The notes under the pieces are model-generated. The model was given only the letters and a program-made list of their open reading frames with translations, was not told the origin of the DNA and ran no database searches. The position numbers were made by a program, and so were the translations under genes. Positions 36,285 through 47,913 of a DNA stretch of 64,000 nucleotides are shown in pieces. Where the stretch lies: contig CAJNYU010000882.1 in assembly GCA_905331475.1 (NCBI GenBank), positions 43,079 through 107,078 of the forward strand, written 5' to 3'. Within the stretch, counting starts at the first letter, position 1; every line of letters begins with the position of its first letter. This stretch comes from Rotaria socialis. Its lineage: Eukaryota; Rotifera; Eurotatoria; Philodinida; Philodinidae.

Positions 36285-36368
36285 TTGAGGGTGTGGGTGT
36301 GGATTTGCATGTATAGTGTGCATGTGGATAAGCGTTTGGGCAGAATAACACCCACACCCACACCCAAT
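36285..36368. repeat. short inverted repeat of telomere-like (TGTGGG) units
   Basis: The left arm reads GGGTGTGGGTGTGG (from 36289); the right arm at 36349-36365 reads CACCCACACCCACACCC, its complement. The loop is about 46 bases. (TGTGGG)n is, from memory, the bdelloid telomeric repeat, so this may be an interstitial scar. Confidence 0.6.
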
Positions 36369-37682
36369 CTCGAAATAAGAGAGTAATTTGTTAAACTTCA
36401 ACCACCGATCTAATAAGAATCGATTTTCTCAGAGAGGAAACAATATTTTTTCAAGCTGAATATATAATTGTGTTCGCTGTAACTCGACGGTTCGAATGAC
36501 GTAAGAAAGTTTGAGATATGCTTTCAAAAAAAAATCCTTGATGATTTTGCGAGACATCAATTTGAACGTGCCTATATGGAGACCTAGTGGAGCTTCTAAA
36601 ACATGAAGCGTATGCTTTTTACTGGTCAAAGTTACATCAGTAGATTCAGATTTTCATGCTGAATTCGATGATGATAGTTTTCGAAGCTTAGAAGATTGTT
36701 AAACTAGGTAATTTTCGAGTTTTCTCCGGAAAAGTGAAATATTCACTTTTTCAGGTGCAATTTGTATTTTGAAAATTTCTTAGTCAAAACGGAAGCTTAT
36801 AAATATTTTAAAGGTAATATGCATGATCTATTCATCGAGCTCTAGTCAACCATGTAATAATAAATGGGAGTTTTTTTTTTCTACCGGTCGATGTTTGACT
36901 ATGGTGCATCTTACATGGCTTTTAAAAAGTTATCTGGCACGTTTTCTAGTTCCGATATTTGATATCAACCGCTATAATAGGACATAATTAATGTTACGGT
37001 TCAATGACTCTATTTCATTTTATATTCGATCGAGCCGAAGTCAATAACTGTATAGAAATATTTTCATATTTTATTTTATTCGCTATACGATCACTGCCGA
37101 CATTCTTAATTAGATTGCTTTTACCTGTGTAATGAAAGCATATTGATTTGTCATATGTCTTTCAACGCATGATTAGTCATTCGAAATATTTGACTAGCGA
37201 AAGTAAAACTAAAAGTCTTACATTTGATGAAGATCACAGTTAAATGTTAAAATACATTTTAATTGGCATAAAAAGAAAAAAAATGATCAGTTTTTAATTC
37301 ATAATGAATATTGTATTGGTTTCATTTAGCTTTGATGAACTTTAAGTAGATCATAAACGTAACTTGCAAAAAACAATTCAAAACTGTATTAATTAAAATT
37401 TTCAAGTCGACTCCTGAAAAGTAGATAATCAAATCTTCATCTAAATGCGTCTTTATCATTTCTATATAATACGAAAATGCTTGTAAAAGCTGTCAACATG
37501 AATCCAAGGACATATATTGAAAATTCGAGCATGACTTTCACTGACTTGACGTCATATAATGATAGCATGACTGCACATTTTCTTTTTCGTGCTTGATAGA
37601 AATAAATAAATGGTCACCGGTAGACATAGTTGAATGCAATATTTATTTTCAACTAATTTTCGTTCGTCGATCAGTTTAAATT

Positions 37683-38667
37683 ATGATTCACTGTTTTCGC
37701 CTTGTTCTTTTTATCGGTTTTATGTTCATCGTAGTGACTGGCTACAAAATTAAACGCGACACTGAGTCGTCTATCAGCAATACTAACTCTGGAGGTATGA
37801 ATAGTATAGTATTTCAGACAAGATTTGTTCCTATCATAGAAGTAAATTAGTATAAATATGAAATAATATGCAGAGATTGCATCTATTGCTGTACGGTACT
37901 ATGTAGACGAGAGTATAATATCGAAAGTGTTTGACTATAAGAGTACACGATACGAAAAGAAATGTATCCTACACATCACTAATGGTTTGCGAGCATGAAT
38001 AAGGAGGAATAATTGACTTGAATTTTGTTGAATATAATAGATGTTAACTAAAGTAATGATTGAGAACCTTAATTTGAATAATTATGATTAACTCGGTGTT
38101 TATTGTACTTCAGGTACAGATTCAAAATATCCAACTGGTGCTATCATTGGAGCTGTAGTTGGCGGTAGCATCGGATTTGTACTTCTCGTGGTCTGTTGTA
38201 GTACTTTGTGTGTAATATTCATATTGATACCAAGGTTCTACACATCTTTCAAGTCACCCAGTCCTGCCGTTACTGGCATGCATAGTGTTGTTGCTAGTGC
38301 ATATCGAACAGGCGAATCAATTTTTGTGCCGGGTACCTATGCAAGTTACTATTCTAAAAATGGTTGGTACCGTGGACCATTCTATATGACACTGGGATTT
38401 TATAACACCGCTGGCTATATGGTTTATGGAAAAGGAAAAGACGATGTAGCTAGCTATGCTATAAAAGGTTTTTATTCGCCCATAACTCGTCGAATGGGTT
38501 TGCAACTACATTATCAGATTGGAACAGGAGATCCCGACCAAAATATAGGTCAAACAATATCCGCTCATGTGCAGTGGAATGAATACCAACAACAGTTTGA
38601 AGGCAATTATTATTCTTCAATAGAAAATGCCGGAAAAGACAATAGTTTTATAATCAAACGTAACTGA
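37683..38667 (+). CDS. single-pass membrane protein with an unrecognised cytoplasmic domain
   Basis: Exons 37683-37794 and 38114-38667 join in phase 1 to 221 residues. A signal peptide (MIHCFRLVLFIGFMFIVVTG) is followed by a short ectodomain of about 25 residues. Next is a Gly-rich transmembrane helix (GAIIGAVVGGSIGFVLLVVC and on to LCVIFILI). The remaining 140-residue C-terminal part is rich in Tyr and Gly (VPGTYASYYSKNGWYRGPF, YNTAGYMVYGKGKDDVASYA, HVQWNEYQQQFEGNYY). Its alternating pattern suggests a small beta-barrel or beta-sandwich facing the cytosol if the topology is type I. I do not recognise the family. The signal peptide, helix and domain spacing make it a convincing real gene. Confidence 0.75.
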
Positions 38668-39022
38668 ATTGATTATAGACCATATAAAATTGCATTTCAC
38701 GCATAAAAATAAGATTCATTTTTCAAATATTTGACAAAGTTTTTCCTGTTATTATTTTTCGTTTTATTATATTATGTACAAGACAAAAAGTCAATGTGAC
38801 AGAACAACGAAAAAAAATATTTTTTTTCTTTTGTTTTTTAATTTGCTTTTTAGTTCGTTGTAATGTCAAGTAGTTTTTTTCTTCTTCTTGTACGTAGTTA
38901 TGAATTCATTATCATCTGTATTAACGAAGACAAATCTTAATGAATAAGATTGATTATTTATTGGTTATCTATGGCAATCATATTGAAAAAATATTGTCAA
39001 TGATAATTATAGAAATGATATA
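38668..39022. other. spacer between convergent genes
   Basis: 3' flanks only; T-rich runs, no feature. Confidence 0.45.
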
Positions 39023-42000
39023 TTAGTTAATTGTCCTTGTTCTCGTTCGATAATTTACAGTTAGTTCCGTTTGATATTTTTTTGTTGAACCAAACCAATG
39101 CACTTTACTTAGGAAAAATGACTTGATGGTTTTTGGTCTTCGAAATTTATCAGTAGAATCAATTTGTCTAACAAATTCTTCTTGATTTTCATCACCAATA
39201 TTTGGTATAGATAATGAACCACGACTCTCTAAGGTTTGTTGATGTTTCGAGAAATGTTTCGATTTTTTCAATGGTTTTGGTGAGACAACTTCAGTGTGTG
39301 GATTACTTCTTCGTCTTGAATTCATAGCACAATTAACGGGTGGCTCATCTGATGCTTGCCGTTCTAGTTGTTGTGATGGCGAATTCAATGGGGGTGTTTT
39401 AACATTCCGCGAAATACACCGGCCGCATGTAAATACAACTTTAATCATTGAAATAAATTTATGTCGAAATAATTTTCCTGACAATGAATATAATAAACAA
39501 TTGGTTGATGAATTAAATAGATCAGTAAAAAGAAATAATGCTAATGAATCTTTTATTTGTGGACATTGTGCTATTGAAACAACATATAATGTATGACAAT
39601 AAAACATGGTTAGAAATATTGGTATACCCCATGATATTGTTATGATAGAAAAACTCTCAATTAATATGACAAGTAATGCGCGTATATCATTTTGTAAACG
39701 TCTTCTATGGTGATTATTTCCTTTCGTACGTTTTAAATATTTTAGATTTGGAGAAAAATAAATAACTTTTAAGGAAAATAAATTTGCTAAAAAGACTATA
39801 AACGATGGTAATGCATTACCAAAAAATATTGCCATCATATGACGATTAAATGTAAATGATAATGAATGAAGAAAATCGTATAATTTAAAGTAAACAGAAT
39901 ACATTAAAGTTACTTGACATAAACGATCTTCAAATAATTCTATGAATACATCTGCCAATGTTTTTTTTTGAAAATGTTCAAATAAAACTGATGTATTCGA
40001 TAAATTCGAATTGCAATCATATATGGTCGGCAATAAATTTGCTATGCTTTCAGATATTTGCGCATCGCGACTGGCCACTAATGATTTAGTCAGAGAATAG
40101 AATTCCGATGAACTTCGAGTAATTGAACAATGAGACTAAAAGAAAAATTTCATTTTGTCTATAAATGAGAATTCGATAGAAGATCAACAATTTTGGAAAC
40201 GGATCACTTTTTTTCAGAAATCCTGTAGTATTTCCGGGTTGGTCACTGTATAAAACCATTCAAAGGTTTCCATGAAAATAATTTTTCGAATAAACACCAA
40301 AAAAGTCGTTAGTAATGACCCTTATTCTGAAACATTTCGAAATTTGTTCTAATTAGAAGTGCTTAGCTTTTGTATTTAAGTGTCTATTAGCAGTAATTGA
40401 TAGTCATAATTCAACAACTAGTTCGTGATCTTATAAATAAAATGGTACTCTTAATTTTTAACAATTATTACAATGTACTTATTACTGTATGTCAACAAAT
40501 TGCTATGCAATTAGTATACAAGTCAAAATCTGACACATCAATGTACGATATATTTATATCATAGGAATATATTGGACAAACATCTATAAGATAACTAAAA
40601 ATAGTTCATGATTGCTGTCTTAAAAGATGAAGTCCTTGCAAGAACTTTGGTGTTACTTGATAATCTGTACGAATAAGAATCTATAGAATTAAAGGGTAAA
40701 ATTTCAATCCAAGATCGTGTTTTTTCTTCGTTAGAAATTCTAAAAGTTGTTCAGATGTATTAAATCTTTGCATGCATCATTTAAATTCCATTATAGGTTT
40801 CCATTCCTTTACTCAAATGCTTCAGACGGAATGAATAGATATATGAATCCTGATGTCGTCGATGCTTGACATGCAAAACATTGTATTCGCATGATTTTTT
40901 TACTTTGTCGATACGCTTTTTTATAGTTTGGAAAATTTTAGTGCGCAAAAGAAAGACGCTTCCGAATTGATATTATGATCTAAAGCATATGCTTCAATTA
41001 CTTTGATATTCTATTCAAAAGTAGAAACCATCCAAGTGTCTTTAATAGCTACATGTCGTGAAGAATCCCCCTCACTACTTTTGTGAAACACGACTTGAAA
41101 GAAGTGTTGAAGTGTTTAGAGTAGAAATGTTGTACCCCCTTCCCCCTAATCACAGACCGTTGCCGACAGCTTAGGAGACCGTTGGAAACCGTGGCCGACG
41201 CCTCAACTACTTAGTTAATTAACTAATTACTATGCAATTATTTAATTGACCATCACAGATGATCTTCAGAGACCATCACGCAGCGTGACAGACTATCTTC
41301 GGACCTGCCACAGCCCATCAGAGATGCTGTTCCAGCCTAGCGCAGATCATCACTGGTAGCGGCAAAAGAGCTGTCTCACCAAATCAACAAAGAACTCCCG
41401 TGGATACACCATCTCGATTCTTGATAGATGGGTTCAAGGCGACCCGACAAAATCCAATGGCTTAGTTTCGTCGTGGGTTATTTCAGTTTAAGCAATCTCA
41501 TGAATAAAAATAGTCGTGCCTAGACTGACAAAATGGTAACTGTTATTTTAATGTATTGTAAAACGAATTGAACAAAACCGAAACAGGAAATGCAAATGTC
41601 AATACATTGGCAAGAAAATCATTTTTTCTTGTTTGAATTCCTCTAAATTATAATTTTCTAGTTATGAAAATCTAGATTAGTACGGGTAATTTCTTTCTCC
41701 TAATTAGCAATCAGTAAAATATATGATATTTGCTTCTTGAGTCATGATATAAGGGTGTTTATCTTTTTGTTTCAATCTCCATAGTGCATGATTTATTTCT
41801 GTTTTACATTCAGCACAGTGTCATGTTGTAATAAAGAACGTACTCAAATGTTTTTTTACACATCAATTTTCTCATTAAGCAGTTATGAAAATCAATAGCA
41901 TATTCTATTAATATAATTCTTATAGAATTAATATAAAAAGAAGATTGAAATATTATCTTACAAAAACAAAATCATGAATCTGTCCGATGGGTATCAATTG

Positions 42001-43498
42001 CTATAGAATAAATTAGTAGACCAACAGAATCTGCAATACATTGAAAGTTTCTTAAGATTTAATACTAGCAATTGGGTGCTTAATTTTAATGAATTAATAG
42101 ACTAATTTAATAGAGGTCAAGTAGGTATATATTGACTTTCTACGCGATAATCGAATACTGTATGCGATGTCAAACGTCTGTATCTATTTAAAGAAAAATG
42201 TTTTCTATATTCAAAAGTTTGCTTTTGCTGTTTCATTCATTTTCAAAGTAAGAATAAACATAGGGAACATTCAATGCAATCAAGCAATTAATTTTTTCTT
42301 CCAAATGAATGAATTTATGTATCAAGGACAAGTTTTTTTCTTCTAAAAGCTTTATCATCGAATAAACAGCAACAACAAGTAGCACAATCACACGTAGTAA
42401 CTATCGCTTTTATTTCAATTAATAAATTTACTTTAAAAAAAAAGAACAAATGAAATCCATTGAGACTAGACATTTTACTTTAGAGTTAGGTGAGTCTTTT
42501 TTTCAAATAGTTAATTACAATTTCAACTATCCTCAAACGTTAAAATTTTGCTCTCGTACGGGACACACGCTAAAATGTACGAAAATTTACTAAAGTTAAC
42601 AACCGGTTGGATAGAATTTATAACAAGCGTCTTCAGTTGAATTTATTTAAGCTAAACTGATTCTATTGAATAAGTTATATAACCCCTAAATAACCAAAGT
42701 GCTTTCGTTTCTTATAGTCTGGTGCACACAGATCTAATAGTTTCAATTCAATGGAGAAAAACAAATCTATTTTCATACCTGATTTACTCTTGACATTGAA
42801 CTATTACCCCGATTGATATTTAATGTTTGAAAAATACAATAATACTTATCGATTAATTCATCATAACGATCATATAGAAAGTTTGAATAGAATTCCTTTG
42901 CCTGTTTATTATCCATTACTAATTGAAATATTTCCATATAAACATAAGGATCTGTTGATTTTCCGCATTGTACACCCATCCATTCAAAACAAGTTATAAA
43001 TAAAGCAATCAAAACACTAGTTATACAAGCCAAAACAGCACAAAAGCGTGTTTCACGATATGATAGTGAGAAAAATGTCCGTGAACGTTGAATACTTAAT
43101 ATGGCAAGTAAAATCGTTGAAGCACGAGTCCATAAAACTTTATACAGCATCCATTCAAGGCAAAATTTTCCCATAAATGAATAAACAAAATCAGTTAAAT
43201 TATGAATGATTTTCTCATTCAATGTGCATAATAAAGATGATTTCTCAACCATATCGGATTGCCGATCGAGCATTTCACTATAACCAATTAGCAACGTCGT
43301 TGAATCGCTTATTAGTAAGCAAATAAAATAGATCGCTATAGGTTTATGAATGAATGTGTTCGAACAAAATACAATAATGCAGAATATATTAGAAAGTAAA
43401 CTTAAAAAATGTATCGACGGCATTAATAAACACCAAACTAATGTTGAACCAGTAAATACACTTGGTGTGTATGTATTGTTTGTCAGACAATTATCCAT
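39023..43498 (-). CDS. rhodopsin-like G-protein-coupled receptor with one long intron
   Basis: Exon 1 (43498-42779) ends at CAG|GTATGA and exon 2 (40135-39023) begins after a T-rich acceptor TTTTAG. Both are phase 0, giving 610 residues. The N-terminus has NNTY glycosylation. Helices: 1 (LLMPSIHFLSLLSNIFCIIV), 2 (AIYFICLLISDSTTLLIGY), 3 (LWTRASTILLAILSIQR, with a serine-glutamine-arginine end where DRY is usual), 4 (FCAVLACITSVLIALFITCF), a long second extracellular loop with GVQCG, 5 (AIFFGNALPSFIVFLANLF), 6 (LVILIESFSIITISWGIPIF) and 7 (LFTDLFNSSTNCLLY, replacing NPxxY). A 150-residue basic Ser-rich tail follows. The layout is that of peptide (FMRFamide-like) receptors. The ligand is unknown. 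The 2.64-kb intron is far longer than others here and holds a repeat. Confidence 0.82.
40136..42778. other. long intron of the GPCR gene
   Basis: No coding exon is seen inside. It contains one terminus and part of the body of the TGTGAAACAC repeat family (41082-41360); the rest is AT-rich. Confidence 0.5.
41082..41360. mobile_element. TGTGAAACAC-family element, copy A (one end visible)
   Basis: From 41082 a roughly 50-base terminus (TGTGAAACACGACTTGAAAG.. to ..GTAGAAATG) matches the ends of copies B, C and D. It is followed by a C-rich patch and a body of CACAGACCGT/CATCACAGATGATCT-like reiterations. I cannot find the opposite terminus, so the copy is probably truncated. Confidence 0.6.
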
Positions 43499-46451
43499 CT
43501 ATGTATGACGAAGAGAATGTGAGGTTTCCTTTTTGTTCAAGCCTTTAGGGGCCTTTTTAGAATTACATGGGAATATTATCTTAAAAAAAAAACAAGAAAA
43601 TATCAAATATGTCAAATTTTATTATTAATTATTCAGAAATACGATGAGTACTTCGTCATAAAAATTCTCTTTTGAGTATATGAAAAAGAGAATAAAACAA
43701 CCATTAAGAACTTATGAAAGTATATATATATATATATATGGAAGTTTCCTGTAAAAAAAAATTTTACTCTTTCTTATCGATAGAATGCTTTTTTTTCTCT
43801 CTAATTTCAATATCTGCGAGAAAATCTTTTCTTTTGCTGTCATTCGTTATTTTTGATAATTAAGATATCTTTGACAAGTTTCATGTAGATTAGATTTATT
43901 GAACAGCATGATGCATTTAATCAAAGCATAATTGAATAAGATCCTCAGGGAACAACTCCTATGATCAGCAAGTCAAAAACACGCATAGACAAATTTATAT
44001 ACCTGTTTATTAAAAATGTTCAAAGTCAGAATGAATGAAATCAGTGTAACAATACAATATTTAAATAATTGTTTTTCCTAGTATTGCATATAACTTTGTC
44101 GACTCGGGAGAAGAGAAACATGAGAAGTTTTACATATAGGAACGATACAGGAAGAAGCAAACATTTACGATAATTATAGAGACATGCGTAAGATGCATAA
44201 TTTAAAAAAAAACTGCATGTCTGCAAGCTTGAATAACAATGAACCGAGCATTTGCTAATAATTAAACATGAGAAAAACGTTAGATCGGCAAGTTCATACA
44301 AGCAAATTTCAAACAAAGATCTTTTTCTTTCTGACTCCGATTTCGTTCTTCGGAAAGGTTCCGTCATTACTTATAATATACAACATACATCATGAAATCA
44401 GTGAGATAGTGTGTCGCACTTAACTACATTGCATGACCTAAGCAAGGAAAATATTGAAAATTCGCGTCTACGTTACTTCTCTTATTTTTTGTTGTCGATA
44501 TCTGCCTACTTTATCTGATTGGACAAAGCATCATGATATCAAATTAATTATATTAAACATGTACGATTAGATAAATTAATTTTTTGAACTGATTCACTCG
44601 AGAAAAAAATATTGACTGGAATAAGAATTTATACTAATTACTTTCCAGAGGGAAAAGTAGCTAAATCGCTACGGCTGCTTTAGATATTTTCTTTGTACTA
44701 TTAATTGCAGCTGTTTGACGATGATAATCAATTTTGTATAGCATCATAGAAAGCATTCGGAAAAATGGGCTGACAAAACGTGAAATTACGAGTCTTGACA
44801 GTAGCAACGTATATTAAAAAAGAAACAAGAGTATAGAGTACCGTTTCAGCAATCTTGACGACTGTAATCATCATTCTAGATTGACCGATAAATAAGTTAA
44901 CTAACAAAAAACATACACATGCTGCCGATGATATTCGCTCTAATGATCGACTATAATTATTATCTATATTGTCTTCAAAAATCCTATAATCTATAGAAGC
45001 GTGGGAAAAGAAAAATCGTTCTATGGAACTTATTTATTAATTAGATGCTAGTTGAATATTCCGGCCGGATAATTATATATACCAGTGAAATCGCCTATTA
45101 GGTAACAATATTGTAGTTACAATTCAACTCTAAGTTCAAAAAGAATAAAGAACAAAAACACTGATAGTTTGGAACACAAACAGATAGTAACGGAATGTTG
45201 ATTGATAAAGTAAACAAGTCATCATTTCTTAAGTAATGTTCATGCTGTCTTACTTGAGGAATATAAGAAAAAAGAGAAAGAAAAATAGAGAATCTGAATT
45301 TTTTTTATTTCTATGAAGAAAAAAAAAATTCGTCTGAAAAATTTCTTGCATTTCTATATTAACATATAGTCTGAACAATGAATCAAATGAAGTGTACTTG
45401 AATAAAATTTTATTACTGCCATACATGATAAAGTGACTATCATTTATTTATCAAAACTAAAAAAGGAAGATTTTCGAGATAATACAAAAAACATATTCTA
45501 ACGATCATATTAAACTAGTTTCCCTATGAAATAAAATATTATTTGTTCAATATATATATATATATATCTAGTCGTCTAACCCATCCAATCACAGATGCAT
45601 AGATTGTTTATACAGAAAACAAATTAATAATAACGTTTTATTTACGGAATAATGAAAATTCGTGTGAATGACTTGCATATATAACGAGAGAAGGTTGACT
45701 CTATTCAATAATTTTATTTAAATTAAACAGTCATAGCCTTTATGCGTAGTTTTGTTACTGACTATGACTGTTTGGCCAATTGAGGAATTTACTTTTTCCT
45801 AACGAGAACTATTCATCATTCCGAATCAAATGACTCTGTAAATCAAACAGCCATTGCGGAGTATGATTATCAATCATTCTCATCGGAAGATCGTGACACA
45901 CGCCAAACAAAGAAAAAGACAACAACAACTATTGAATTACATTAATTCAATATTTTTATCTGATTTAGAATATAATTACTAGACTATGTCAGACATTTAC
46001 TTGAACTAATAAAATCATAAAAGTACAAAAACAAAATTCTATATGTAAAATCTTCCAGTTTTGTATTACGGTAAAGTATAATCGATACTTTGTATGTTCA
46101 CTTGGTACAAATGAAGAAAAGCGCGTTGTTTCAATTCGAAACATCTAATAATCTTCTCTTAAAATCATCGATACAGTAAATGATAGGAAGTCTCTCAAAA
46201 CAAAAGTGTACGATGCTACTGTTTAACTATGTTCACAAAAAAGCCGATTCTTTGGTTTCTGGTTGCATGCACACATTCAAAGTTCATTATTATTCATGCC
46301 AAAGAATTAGTGACATTTTATGCTAAGATGGTCTTATATTAATCTTGAACCTCGTAATCAGATACATGATAATTATCGAATAACTCAGACACATCCTCTC
46401 TGTAACGATAAATATGGCCCTCGTTGGTTGATCTATTAAGACAGACTGAGG
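43499..46451. other. gene-free AT-rich stretch
   Basis: Long runs of A and T and (AT)n microsatellites at about 43722-43739 and 45550-45567. A 108-codon minus frame at 44041-44367 is within chance for this base composition. I see no supported gene. Confidence 0.45.
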
Positions 46452-46752
46452 GTGTCCAAGGACTGATGATTAGGAATTCTTCATCAGTTCCTCTACAGTT
46501 TCTTGCATACTAAAGGTAAAAATATGGAATGTTCACGATAGTTTTTATTCTTACACTCATTTTCACTTGCAAAATTAGAAGAATCAATAATTTGGTGAAA
46601 AAATTATTTTTAAAACAGCAATATCGCGACTTTCGTGAATGGTGGAACTGTGACGGAGCCGATAGTTGATTCCTATTTCCTCTAAGAATTATCACAGTGG
46701 CACTGACAATTCCTCGGCACATTAGGAATTCCTATTTCTCAGTCCTTGGACA
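46452..46752. mobile_element. foldback/MITE-like element with GTGTCCAAGGACTG ends
   Basis: GTGTCCAAGGACTGA at 46452 is matched by its reverse complement ending at 46752. Matching continues inward to a shared GGAATTC, giving arms of about 28 bases. Internal GGAATTC and CAGTTCCTCT-like motifs recur. No coding capacity, so non-autonomous if it is a transposon. Confidence 0.6.
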
Positions 46753-47257
46753 CTGCTGTTTCTCGTGATAGTTCGGATTCGGTCTCCGGTGCCTATTATG
46801 TGTCTCATTAAAGTGCTATGATTAAGAAAAAAACATTTCTGAGCCTAAATGAAGAAATTTCATGTAAAGTAAAAGATACTTTTACATAATGCGTTATAGC
46901 ATATCTTGGGATATTAATCCTAATGAATACAGCTAATTTTAACTGATTATATGAAGCGAAATCTAACTAGATGGTATTCAAGTTTTACTCGAATACAAAA
47001 TGCGATGCGAAGCAGGAATCTCGATCCAGGAAAAATCTTCAATTCAGAGAAATCTTGAATACTTTTTTATGTCGACATAATGAAATTCATCACTGAGAAA
47101 ACTCCATTCTTACTTAGCGATATATTCTTAAAGATCGATTTCGATTGATCGATTAATTATCTCCATGATTCATTATCTTAGATCAGCTGTAAATCAATAG
47201 ACTATAGTGGCTAANAAAAGATGCGTACTATCTAAAGTAAAAAAGTAAAAAAAAAAA
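46753..47257. other. spacer with one ambiguous base
   Basis: AT-rich. The motif AATGCGATGCGAAGCAG at 46999-47015 is the reverse complement of part of the tandem repeat that follows. The single N of the window is at 47215. Confidence 0.5.
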
Positions 47258-47395
47258 CTCGCGACGGACTACAGAAATGCTTCTGCTTCGCATCGCATTA
47301 AAAAACTCGCGACGGACTACAGAAATGCTTCTGCTTCGCATCGCATTAAAAATTCGCGACGGACTACAGAAATGCTTCTGCTTCGCATCGCATTA
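47258..47395. repeat. three tandem copies of a 47-48-base unit
   Basis: Units start at 47258, 47306 and 47353 (CTCGCGACGGACTACAGAAA, then ..CTTCTGCTTCGCATCGCATT). They are nearly identical and clearly GC-richer than their surroundings. An inverted copy of the last 17 bases lies at 46999-47015. Confidence 0.9.
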
Positions 47396-47589
47396 ATAAG
47401 ACTATAAATTATTTCATTTAATTATACATATAAAAATTTAGTTTTCTTCTCTCAAAAGCTTTTTTTGTCTACAGTAACGATAAATTATCAAGAAACTATG
47501 GAAAAATCAAATTGAGTTCTTATTTTACTGTAATATAAAAACTAATCAATAAATGGTGTTTACGTTCTTGACAGGACGCTTTACTGTAA

Positions 47590-47913
47590 CACAGTATTAT
47601 AGAGTTTATTTCCTATGTTCTTGATGAAATATCTTTAGAAGATCGCTGCTTCACATATTGGAATCGGTACCTTAGAGCTTTATCTAATTCAACTGATAGA
47701 AATCTAATTTTTGAAAAAACTAATCTTGCAGAATTTAGGAAAAGCTGGTCAGATAATGAATTTTCTATCAAGGGATTAAGAAGGTCTAAAAGATTTGTCT
47801 CCCATACATCAATATTAGAAACAGTTTTAACTTGGCTCTCGTCAGCACCTTCTAGCTCTTCTATACCTGATTATGATATGTCTGAAATAAATTTACTTCT
47901 TCTTTTTTCCTGA
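47590..47913 (+). pseudogene. orphan coding fragment without a start codon
   Basis: An open frame of 107 codons ends in TGA at 47911-47913. It reads coding-like (SLEDRCFTYWNRYLRALSNS, then LAEFRKSWSDNEFSIKGLRR) and is preceded by AACACAG, a possible splice acceptor. There is no upstream ATG in frame and no partner exon I can find before the tandem repeat. It may be a last exon cut off by rearrangement or a transposon-gene relic. Family not recognised. Confidence 0.35.

Larger units (their letters stand above)
34195..37682. other. intergenic stretch of 3.5 kb
   Basis: AT-rich spacer with a G run at about 34899-34910, a possible transposase relic at 35119-35343 and a telomere-like inverted repeat at 36285-36368 (separate entries). 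No intact gene is seen. Confidence 0.45.

Noticed and set aside
44041..44367. 108-codon minus-strand frame
   Set aside because: Several chance frames of this length are expected at this base composition in 64 kb; no motif, splice site or coding character.
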